A stretch of DNA of 64,000 nt from Chitinophaga silvisoli (lineage in GTDB: Bacteria; Bacteroidota; Bacteroidia; Chitinophagales; Chitinophagaceae): assembly GCF_003412465.1 (NCBI RefSeq), contig NZ_QTJV01000015.1:1-64000 (forward strand). The letters are read 5' to 3'. The position numbers were made by a program, and so were the translations under genes. The notes below the pieces were generated by a model. That model had not been told where the DNA came from. It saw only the letters and a list, made by a program, of their open reading frames with translations, and ran no database searches. Each line of letters starts with the position of its first letter. The first letter of the stretch is position 1. Positions 1 through 6,769 of the stretch are shown here, one piece after another.

Positions 1-4
1 CTTT

Positions 5-70
5 TGGCCCTATACCACCGTTTTGACTGGCCCGGTATGCTCCGTTAAGGGTGGCCCAATGATCTCCGTT
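5..70. repeat. Three degenerate ~24-bp direct repeats, probable transposon end
   Basis: TGGCCC occurs at 5-10, 28-33 and 52-57, and each copy is followed by CCGTT at 18-22, 42-46 and 66-70, giving a period of 23-24 bases. Multiple short terminal repeats of this kind are known at the ends of IS21-family elements, so this is probably the edge of an insertion sequence lying to the left. Recognisable coding sequence of the next gene begins only after the third repeat, which fits an insertion boundary near base 76. No transposase is visible in the window, so the family assignment is inference. Confidence 0.5.
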
Positions 71-472
71 TTAGACAATAATAAATTTAAAGGTGCTAAT
101 GAGGAATTTTTGAAGGCTCATGAACATTATCGGCATGGGAGAAATAAGGAAGCATTAACTGAATGTCTTAAAGCATTTGAAAGTACTATGAAGATAATTT
201 GCAAAGAGAAAGGATGGGAGTATGATCAACACGACCCAGCAAAAAAGTTAATAAAAATCTGTTTTCAAAACGAACTGGTACCTACGTTCACTCAGAACCA
301 GTTTACCTCTCTTCAAAATCTCCTGGAAAGTGGTATTCCAACAATTAGAAATAAACTAGGTGGACATGGACAGGGGCCGATTCCGCAAAAAGTGGATGAT
401 GAAATGACTAGGTATGGTATGAACTTAACTGGGGCGAATATTATATTTTTAATAGAACAGAGCGGGGTTTGA
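59..472 (+). pseudogene. C-terminal fragment of an AbiJ-like (STM4504/CBY_0614-type) protein
   Basis: The frame encodes a helical domain with the pattern FKGANEEF, HEHYRHGR and LKAFESTMKIICKEKGW, and later GIPTIRNKLGGHGQG. I recall this as the C-terminal domain of STM4504/CBY_0614-type proteins, related to abortive-infection C-terminal domains. Full-length relatives have a longer N-terminal region that is missing here. The only starts (TTG at 23, ATG at 59) lie inside the transposon-like repeats, so the N-terminus was probably removed by an insertion and any product starts by chance. The family comes from memory of the motif; truncation is inferred from the repeat boundary. Confidence 0.55.
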
Positions 473-523
473 GCTTCTTTAAGTAAATTTCCTATACCTC
501 AGACTTCAATAGGTGTAAGTTGC

Positions 524-1357
524 CTACTCTGCATTGAATTTAAATTCTATCTGTGGAAAGAAAGCCCTTTTATGTTTATCAAATAACGGGCCTCTGCTTC
601 GCACATTTTCAAAGAAAACGTATTCTATTAGCATCGGTTTAAATTTCGTTTTGCCATAATCACTTAGAGAATTGTATAGTAATACATATAATTCATAATC
701 ACTCATTTGGGCTTGAATTAAATCAATATATTTCTTTTTGTCTGTAATTTTGCTTTCATGGACGTATTTAAATATGTGGTATAAATGCCTGAAATAATGA
801 CCTAGCTCACCTTCTCTACCTTTAAATACAGACTTATATCGACCGTTAACTATTTGCTCTAATTCCAGAATGTCATCACTATCTCTTTTTACTTCAATAT
901 TATTCTCTGTAAATATATAGTTATGACCACCATCAAAATACCTATTTATTAACCTTCCAATATTAACCATGTAATCTTCACCATTCGCCTCAATACTATC
1001 ATCTAAGAGAATATCTTGCCGAAACTCACCTTTTAGCGAGGTTAAAATTGCTCTCTGATTATTTAAAAGATTGAAAAATGTTGTTTCAAATTGTTGTAAA
1101 AGGGAGTTATCTACTTGATTTTTATAAGTCGCATAAATTAGAACTATAGAGAAAAAAGATATAATAGTACCCATAATTCCACCGGTGTAATCACCGAACG
1201 TACCCCAATTGGCTGTTAAATTTGAAATTTTTTCATGGCGAAAATTAATCCAATAGGCAAGAATTGTAATAATGCAAGCTAAAATGCAGATAGTTACCAA
1301 AATTTCGGCCCAATGCTTTTTTACAAAACTGATCAAACTATTAATAACTGTTTTCAT
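524..1357 (-). CDS. Putative phage abortive infection membrane protein (putAbiC family)
   Basis: This 277-aa protein has two N-terminal membrane segments (about residues 17-38 and 60-78) separated by a short loop with GTFGDYTGG, then a long soluble helical part. Around residues 187-198 it carries YFRHLYHIFKYV, followed by AQMSDYELYVLLYN near 215-228 and GRGPLF-like residues near 254. That layout matches the putative phage abortive infection family (putAbiC). Its ATG overlaps the stop of the upstream gene by four bases (ATGA), so the two are translationally coupled. A role in phage defence is inferred from family and neighbours; the mechanism is unknown. Confidence 0.7.
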   Translation of the reverse strand: MKTVINSLISFVKKHWAEILVTICILACIITILAYWINFRHEKISNLTANWGTFGDYTGGIMGTIISFFSIVLIYATYKNQVDNSLLQQFETTFFNLLNNQRAILTSLKGEFRQDILLDDSIEANGEDYMVNIGRLINRYFDGGHNYIFTENNIEVKRDSDDILELEQIVNGRYKSVFKGREGELGHYFRHLYHIFKYVHESKITDKKKYIDLIQAQMSDYELYVLLYNSLSDYGKTKFKPMLIEYVFFENVRSRGPLFDKHKRAFFPQIEFKFNAE

Positions 1358-2601
1358 TTACCATCCTTGAAATCATAAAATGCTGTTAATTTATCTTGGG
1401 TCTTAGGTTCCTTATTTCCTGCTTCTTTACTCTCAAGACGAATGATCTTTACTTCATAATATTGGTTGAATTTTATTAATATTAACCCCTCTTTTAGCAA
1501 ATCGTCAAAGTAACCCTTACTTTCTGCTTTGTCATCAGCAATTGACTGAAAGGTATAATGTTTTGTTTTTAAATTTATTTCTAAAAATCTACCTATCATG
1601 TTGAATTCTGAGGAGTTTTGATATTCGAGTCTATTGATATTATCAATTATTTTAGGCGCAGATTTATAGTTGATAACTTGCTCAAGACGAGTCATTGAGG
1701 AATTATTCACCCATGCTAATTTGAACTCTAGCTTGAAGAGCTGGATGTTTTTTAGAAACTTTTCGTAATGAGTAATAACATCTTTGTTTATTAGATTAAT
1801 ATATTCTATAAGTGTAGAATACTCATAACTAGCTTGAATAAACTTTAAAAAGAAGTCGCAGTAATTATCAACTTCGGTCTTTTCACCGGGTAAAACGGAT
1901 TGAGTGTTAATGGGTTTTAGTATAAGTTTAAAGGAACCTGGCATAAATCCAATTAATTCAAACATAGTATTAGACAAAACTTCATTCTTCAGTAACTTCT
2001 TCTTTTTGCCATGTTTTTCATTTGGTACTACATTATCGGATTTTAACTTATAGTAACTTTCTCCTAACCCATTTGAAATTTCGTTCATGTGATATATTAA
2101 TGGAGAAAACGCTTCCAGATGCATTGTTCCATATCCAACAATTGAGGATTTGCTAAAAGACGCCTCTAATAAGCCCGAAGAGTTAACTGATAACATGCCT
2201 TCTATCAATGAATCCGAAGGTATTGGCTTAAAATTATATTTACTATCTGGTTTAGGTAAGTATGAAGCAGGTAGATCATTTATTTTAACTAATTGTATAT
2301 TTTTATAATCGAGATTGTTATCTATGTCGATAGAATATAGGAATTCGTCTAATGTGCTTAATATTAATTCTTTGAGAGTGATTGATCTTTCAATATATGA
2401 ATTGATAAATCTTTCATAAACTCTAAATACCAACCATCGGTTAAAGTTATCGTTATTATCTACCCAATAAAATAAATAGTTATCGCCGTATTTGTTTTTG
2501 AAATGGCTTAATAACGGCCCTTCATAATAAATTAGGTCACTGACCTTTCTTAATCCATTTAATGGAACCCCATCTGATATGATACCATTTAATTGTTCCA
2601 T
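1354..2601 (-). CDS. Unknown 415-aa protein of the defence-like operon
   Basis: I do not firmly recognise this protein. Its N-terminus contains LIYYEGPLLSHF, then YLFYWVD and RWLVFRVYERF within the first 75 residues, a pattern that reminds me of DUF6575-type proteins, unverified. The remainder is charged and mostly helical, with no membrane segment, Walker motif or nuclease motif that I can see. I chose the ATG at 2601 over an upstream in-frame ATG at 2631 because it overlaps the preceding stop as TAATG, and the 3' end overlaps the next start as ATGA. It is the middle gene of a tightly coupled operon with a putAbiC protein. Confidence 0.6.
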   Translation of the reverse strand: MEQLNGIISDGVPLNGLRKVSDLIYYEGPLLSHFKNKYGDNYLFYWVDNNDNFNRWLVFRVYERFINSYIERSITLKELILSTLDEFLYSIDIDNNLDYKNIQLVKINDLPASYLPKPDSKYNFKPIPSDSLIEGMLSVNSSGLLEASFSKSSIVGYGTMHLEAFSPLIYHMNEISNGLGESYYKLKSDNVVPNEKHGKKKKLLKNEVLSNTMFELIGFMPGSFKLILKPINTQSVLPGEKTEVDNYCDFFLKFIQASYEYSTLIEYINLINKDVITHYEKFLKNIQLFKLEFKLAWVNNSSMTRLEQVINYKSAPKIIDNINRLEYQNSSEFNMIGRFLEINLKTKHYTFQSIADDKAESKGYFDDLLKEGLILIKFNQYYEVKIIRLESKEAGNKEPKTQDKLTAFYDFKDGK

Positions 2602-3032
2602 TATAATAAGCGTTTTAAGAAAGTAAAACAATTATGAGGATTAAAGGTAGCGAATTCGTAAAAATCATAATGTCCTTCATGATCGACGGTTGTCACTTGG
2701 CCATCTTCGGCATTTATAGTGCCTACTGATAAACTATCACCAATGTTTTTGTAAATATTTTGATGCGCTTCTATTAGATAGTTATATTTTGTAGAAGCGT
2801 TTTCTTCAGTAAGATAGCATGAAAGGCCACAAGCGGAACATTCTTCTACGGTATCTCTTAGCTTTCGTTTAGGACTAATAATCTTATTAGGAAGATGATT
2901 TATCTTTTTGGTATCCTCTTCAAATACAAATCTATAAGCCACTGTAATTAATGACGTAGCATCATCAGGAGGGCAGGAGCAGCCATTATTACTTACTTCT
3001 TTTAATAAGTCCCTGTATTTTAATTCGATCAT
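2601..3032 (-). CDS. Small Cys-rich protein, first gene of the defence-like operon
   Basis: This 143-aa soluble protein is not one I recognise. It has a CxC pair at residues 18 and 20, a CxxCxxxC cluster at 65, 68 and 72, a further Cys at 135, and His at 119, 121 and 133, so it may bind zinc or an Fe-S cluster or form disulfides. The stop codon TAA overlaps the ATG of the next gene (TAATG), which indicates translational coupling. It probably begins the transcript, since the next gene upstream is a separate XRE regulator about 80 bases away. Confidence 0.6.
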   Translation of the reverse strand: MIELKYRDLLKEVSNNGCSCPPDDATSLITVAYRFVFEEDTKKINHLPNKIISPKRKLRDTVEECSACGLSCYLTEENASTKYNYLIEAHQNIYKNIGDSLSVGTINAEDGQVTTVDHEGHYDFYEFATFNPHNCFTFLKRLL

Positions 3033-3110
3033 AGGGGTAAGAACGTGAGGTTTAACGTGAAAGTTTTCAGTTATTAAGTTATGTGGTCCCTCAAAATATA
3101 GGTTAAATTT

Positions 3111-3329
3111 TTATGCTTTATTTTTAGTAGGTATTAGAAGCTCTCTAATGTCTACATCAATAGCTACTGCAATATCCCTGAGCAACTTTAATGTAGGCTG
3201 GAAGTCATTATTGCAAATGCGGGTAATTGCGCTAGGTGTCTTCCCTACCATTTCTGCCAAATCTTTGTGCTTAATGTCTTTCTCGGCGAGTACAGCTTTA
3301 ATTCTATTTATTTTAAATTTTTCAGCCAT
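3111..3329 (-). CDS. XRE/Cro-type helix-turn-helix regulator
   Basis: This is a 72-aa single-domain protein whose helix-turn-helix spans about residues 8-62 (LAEKDIKHKDLAEMVGKTPS, then ITRICNN and LLRDIAVAIDVDIREL). Proteins like this usually repress their own promoter or a neighbouring toxin or defence operon. It lies on the same strand as the three-gene operon, about 80 bases upstream, so it may be the first gene of that transcript or its regulator. The upstream 200 bases are very AT-rich and probably hold its promoter. Confidence 0.85.
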   Translation of the reverse strand: MAEKFKINRIKAVLAEKDIKHKDLAEMVGKTPSAITRICNNDFQPTLKLLRDIAVAIDVDIRELLIPTKNKA

Positions 3330-3566
3330 AGCTATTAAATCTATCCAAATCTAGCCTAAAAAATACAAAATCTAAATTCCAAGTTATTATTAATCAATAA
3401 GTTTTAGGTATTAATATTTAATTCTGCGTATTAATTAATACGTAATACTTATTATTATTTAAGTTTTACTTATCTTTATATTGACTAAATTTTTTTTAAT
3501 GAATTACACATCACCGTAAAAAGATTGACATAAGGATATTTTTAAGCGCGTTTGCTTTACTCTCGA

Positions 3567-3725
3567 ACCCGAAATACTGCAACCTTTTGAAAGTTCACGA
3601 GAGAATGAGGTAAATCGCCTATACTTGCATCGCGGTGTAGGCGCTTTTATTTTCGTGAACTTGGGCGTTGCAGCCCTTCGGGTAACGGGTAAAAGCTAAC
3701 CTACACCGTATTTATTTAGGTTAGC
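3567..3725 (+). ncRNA. Nested stem-loop element, candidate structured RNA
   Basis: The stretch folds as a nearly continuous nested stem built of perfect pairs: 3567-3573 with 3677-3683, 3577-3583 with 3667-3673, 3591-3600 with 3653-3662 (AAGTTCACGA/TCGTGAACTT), and 3616-3624 with 3635-3643 (one G-U). A separate hairpin follows (GCTAACCTA at 3695-3703 with TAGGTTAGC at 3717-3725). In addition GGGTAACGG at 3680-3688 can pair with CCGTTACCC at 3777-3785, directly before the next ATG. It could be a small RNA, a leader controlling the next gene, or a DNA recombination or transfer site. No open reading frame fits, and strand and transcription are inferred. Confidence 0.45.
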
Positions 3726-3785
3726 CAAGCAAATTCCCGCCTCTATTACTAATTCAAACATTCAACTCCCACTAAACCGTTACCC

Positions 3786-4142
3786 ATGTTCAAATTATTC
3801 TTTCGCCGCCATTTGGTGCAGCAAAAGCTAAAAGCTGCATTCCTAAAACTCCATGCTGACCTCATTCAGGCTGAAGAACGCCATCGGAGAAGAACTGTAG
3901 AGGATTCTGAAGATTTATTTGTAGACTTAATTCTTCTAGCCCACTATGTCAAAGAAGAGATTAGTGATAGGATTGCCAATAATGACTGGGACACAATTAA
4001 CCTGACAGTTCTTATCGCTCCTTATGGAAAAATGCCTATAGCTATGGCTGTGAGATTTACTCTTCTCCGAATTTATAAAATAGCCAAGGATATTGGCGTG
4101 CATGCTGAAATAGACCGTATACTTTCAATCAAATCACTATAA
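3786..4142 (+). CDS. Unknown small basic-to-neutral helical protein of the island
   Basis: The 118-aa product is predicted helical and soluble. It opens with a strongly basic segment (FFRRHLVQQKLK) and has another basic run, ERHRRRT, near residue 32. I do not recognise it. The start follows directly after CCGTTACCC, which is complementary to bases 3680-3688 in the structured element, so its translation could be controlled by that element. It is followed after 10 bases by another small gene on the same strand, so the two probably share a transcript. Confidence 0.5.
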   Translation: MFKLFFRRHLVQQKLKAAFLKLHADLIQAEERHRRRTVEDSEDLFVDLILLAHYVKEEISDRIANNDWDTINLTVLIAPYGKMPIAMAVRFTLLRIYKIAKDIGVHAEIDRILSIKSL

Positions 4143-4152
4143 TCACAATTGT

Positions 4153-4449
4153 ATGGATCAAAATAACCATAACGGAGGGCCATTTGAAATGCAGCCCGTC
4201 TTAGCCTCTATTTATGAGACATTATTAAAGCTCCCCCTTCAATTTCGAGAGGATGTATGTAAGGAACTGGACTTTTCTATTCCGACTTATTACCGCACGA
4301 TGAGGGAAAGTGATAAGGATAACAAAGGATTATCTAAATCATCAAGGATTGACCAGAAGAAAATTGAAATCGTAGTGTCTTTGGCCTACATGGAGCTGGT
4401 CAAAGCAGTTAACTATATCAAAGATAATTTTATGCAAGGAAGAGTATAA
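4153..4449 (+). CDS. Small protein with a possible helix-turn-helix
   Basis: The 98-aa protein contains a segment near residues 28-50, FREDVCKELDFSIPTYYRTM, that has the spacing and residues of a helix-turn-helix with SIPTYYRTM as recognition helix, followed by a second helical region (residues 70-92). It lacks any other recognisable motif. It lies 10 bases after another small gene and is the last intact-looking gene before a stretch of broken frames. A DNA-binding role is inferred from this motif only. Confidence 0.5.
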   Translation: MDQNNHNGGPFEMQPVLASIYETLLKLPLQFREDVCKELDFSIPTYYRTMRESDKDNKGLSKSSRIDQKKIEIVVSLAYMELVKAVNYIKDNFMQGRV

Positions 4450-4546
4450 TGAGCTTTTTTGAGGACAAATAGCTGATATATGATGGCTGGATTGTCTAGT
4501 CCGGCTATAAATTTTCGATAGTTCTTAATTAACACAACAACTTTAG

Positions 4547-4830
4547 ATGAAATCCAGGATACGTAGACAAAGAAAATATGTTGTGCAGGTAATGAGGGTA
4601 ATACAAGCCGAGCAAGACTATAGACTCATTTTTACTTTCCAAGGAATTGAAGCTAATGGAAACAGTATTTTTCCCCGCCTTCCAGGACTACAAAACGGAG
4701 ATGAGTGTATGTATACCTTCAAATGCATTATATCTACGATGAAAGCAGGATATACGGTAAGCTATTGGTTACTGATGCGGAGTTAATTGAATGTATTCGA
4801 TACCTATTAAGTACCATGAAAAGCAAATAA
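4547..4830 (+). pseudogene. Frameshifted remnant of a small island gene
   Basis: Reading from the ATG at 4547 gives a plausible N-terminal part (EQDYRLIFTFQGIEANGNSI). The sensible continuation moves to another frame (FPAFQDYKTEMSV) and then to a third one (YLQMHYIYDESRIYGKLLV, ending ELIECIRYLLSTMKSK at 4830). Two frameshifts within about 60 bases explain this. I take it as a decayed gene, or possibly an assembly error. The original function is unknown. Confidence 0.4.
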
Positions 4831-4855
4831 ATTCCTTTTACCCAATAATGATTAA

Positions 4856-5137
4856 TTGATAATGAGATTAACAATAGAAAATCAAGAAGTCGTTTTATAT
4901 ATTGATGAATCAGTAGCATACGGGGTTATGGTTGTAGATTTAGATAGTGTATATTCATTAGGGGATATGCCTCTAGCTCGCCATATAATTATGATTTGCC
5001 TTTTGTCTGGGAGAGACATTGATTTCCTTTATCGATTAGGTAAGATCATTCAATCAAAATTTCCGGCATCAATCCTTAGTATAGACTGGTTAATGACCTA
5101 CTACTTCGTGGAATTCGAAGATTACATTTCCAATTAG
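4856..5137 (+). CDS. Unknown 93-aa island protein, possibly truncated
   Basis: The frame starts with ATG at 4856 and encodes a protein with beta-like N-terminus (MRLTIENQEVVLYIDE) and helical C-terminal half; a start at residue 3 is equally good. No motif is recognised. Beginning at 5080 another frame overlaps it and stays open with protein-like composition, so this gene may once have continued into it and been truncated by a frameshift. Its neighbours on both sides are broken frames. Confidence 0.35.
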   Translation: MIMRLTIENQEVVLYIDESVAYGVMVVDLDSVYSLGDMPLARHIIMICLLSGRDIDFLYRLGKIIQSKFPASILSIDWLMTYYFVEFEDYISN

Positions 5138-5319
5138 CGGCCATTCAGCAAACATTGCAACCACCATCGACTCTAGTAGATGATATTGATTGGTTGCTTA
5201 ATGAAAGGATTGATCTGTGGGAGATTAAGCAGCATAATCCTACTGTAAGAAAGTCAATTGCAGCAGTTGTAAGGGGCCGACTAGCTGAATTTGAAATTTT
5301 CTATCCTAGTACCCGATAG
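5080..5319 (+). pseudogene. Open frame without start, probable gene remnant
   Basis: This frame is open for 79 codons and reads like real protein: LLLRGIRRLHFQLAAIQQ, then LVDDIDWLLNERIDLWEIKQ and VRKSIAAVVRGRLAEFEIFY. It has no ATG, GTG or TTG in a suitable place, and its first part overlaps the end of the preceding gene in another frame. I interpret it as the C-terminal part of a frameshifted gene. The function cannot be named. Confidence 0.4.
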
Positions 5320-5323
5320 ATTG

Positions 5324-5468
5324 ATGAGAAAGGGAGATCATTTGACTGATGCTTTGGTAAAAGGGAGGGGCGATTGATGAGTGGCTTGCGAAAGACACTA
5401 GTGCTGATGAATCGATGTTTTTTACCCGCCTACTCCAAGCCCCTAAAAGAGTTAAAAGTTGGTTTTAA
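5324..5468 (+). pseudogene. Short frameshifted remnant
   Basis: An ATG at 5324 opens a 17-codon frame (MRKGDHLTDALVKG) that stops at 5377. In another frame the sequence continues sensibly as AIDEWLAKDTSADESMFF, TRLLQAPKRVKSWF and stops at 5468. The switch lies at the homopolymer-rich AAAAGGGAGGGG, a place where slippage or a sequencing error is likely. With the two preceding remnants this forms a decayed gene cluster. Confidence 0.35.
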
Positions 5469-6089
5469 CCCGCAAATTAATGATCCCAAAACCCGCAACC
5501 GCGAGTGATCATGTTTTGCAATTACTATTACTAGCAATCAGCCCCTTTTCATCGAAGGGGATTTGCATACAACATATGCCTAGACGTAGTAGCGTGCCGA
5601 AAATCCTTTATGATTTAGGGCTACGTATCTTACTCTCTTGTAGGAGACATCTATTTACAAACATACAAAAATATAAGCATATTTCCGTTTTTATCAGCAT
5701 GTTAAATGATGAATAACATAACTTTAACTGTTTTTTCGTATTAAATTTTATAGAAGTTAAATAGGCGCAATTGAAGATTATAGGAGTGAAGTTGCTAATT
5801 TGGAATGATCGCTAAGATTGTCACAAATAATTATGAAGATTCTTCACAAGGCTTTGTGAGAAATTGTAGAATTATCATCATTTAAAATGATACTGACGAA
5901 GAAGGTATAGGTCGATTATTATTAACCTTTCCAGTATCTTATTCTTCAAGTATCTCCTTTCATAGACCCAGCCCCGACTCAATCCCCCACTTTATTGATT
6001 CCCCCCGGTATCCCCCCCTCTTTAAAATTTCAGATTCTCAAAGAAGAATGTATTTGCTTTTTGAGAGGTGGTCTGAAATCGTCTAAAAA
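5469..6089. other. Gene-free, AT-rich island end
   Basis: I see no supported gene here. The reading frame 5459-5716 has poor composition and no start context. There are small hairpins (CCCCTTTTCATCGAAGGGG at about 5543-5561; TCACAAGGCTTTGTGA at about 5852) and an imperfect inverted repeat around 6030-6080 (TTTCAGA...CTCAAA against TTTTGAGAGG...TCTGAAA). C-runs near 5985-6020 are unusual for the region. The stretch leads into the arm-like repeats beside the tRNA fragment. Confidence 0.5.
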
Positions 6090-6274
6090 GTGCATCTAAT
6101 CACTGTTTTACAATTGATTAATGTATTACAGAATATAGCATTTTTGAATAAAATACTCGTCCATTTATATAGCTTTTCTAGTGTTTCAGTGTTACCTTTA
6201 TATTAGATGCACAGGTAGGTTATAACCTACTTCGCCATCAGTAAAACAATATTATTGGTCAGGTTTTGGTCAGG
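6090..6274. repeat. Cluster of inverted and direct repeats next to the attachment site
   Basis: GTGCATCTAAT at 6090-6100 is repeated inverted as ATTAGATGCAC at 6202-6212. Immediately after follows the perfect 16-base palindrome GTAGGTTATAACCTAC at 6215-6230. TTGGTCAGG occurs twice, at 6255-6263 and 6266-6274, 11 bases apart. Such repeats close to a tRNA attachment core are typical of integrase and excisionase arm sites, which is the inferred role; no integrase gene is present in the window. Confidence 0.5.
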
Positions 6275-6344
6275 AATCAATGAATCTTCATCTTATAACA
6301 GCAGCTATTTCAAGCAATCCTTTTCTGGTAAAAGGTTCTAGCGC

Positions 6345-6412
<68 letters not shown>

Positions 6413-6450
6413 AAAACGGGATTTTTGACTAAGTTCAGAAATCCCGTTTT
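6413..6450 (+). terminator. Rho-independent terminator after tRNA-Ala
   Basis: AAAACGGGATTT at 6413-6424 pairs with AAATCCCGTTTT at 6439-6450, followed by further T residues. It lies three bases after the tRNA 3' end, so it is the authentic downstream terminator of the tRNA gene and marks the chromosomal side of the island junction. Confidence 0.85.
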
Positions 6451-6769
6451 TATTTTGATATCTCATCTATTTTTCTATTTTTGTCTCAAGTATATAAAAA
6501 CCAAGATCTAAAGCACTTGTTATCCTGACCTTCATAACCATTTCTAACAAGACGTATAACCTGTGTTTCACTCTTTTATCTTCCCGGCCCATGCCTGGAA
6601 TGCCCAATAGATTCCACACTCTTTTTGTTACAGGAAATTGATCATGTATTCATGGTCTATGTTATTGCTCTGCTGCGGTTATAGATATTGACGCATAGTG
6701 CTCATACACTATCGCGATAAGGCTGTGCTATGTCCAAAATCGCTTTTGTAACAATAACCTATAGCACCC
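6451..6769. promoter_or_regulatory. Upstream region of the SusC gene
   Basis: No gene is seen in these 319 bases. A small inverted repeat ATAGTG/CACTAT lies at about 6694-6711. CTTTTG at about 6742-6747, some 25 bases before the SusC start, resembles the end of a Bacteroidota -7 element but lacks the TA. The promoter therefore cannot be placed confidently. Confidence 0.35.

Noticed and set aside
3541..3790. Retron or diversity-generating element RNA
   Set aside because: No reverse transcriptase gene is visible in the window on either strand, so there is no support for this beyond the secondary structure.
5459..5716. 85-aa reading frame as a gene
   Set aside because: The composition is low-complexity and unlike a real protein, it has no start context and it overlaps the end of a remnant.
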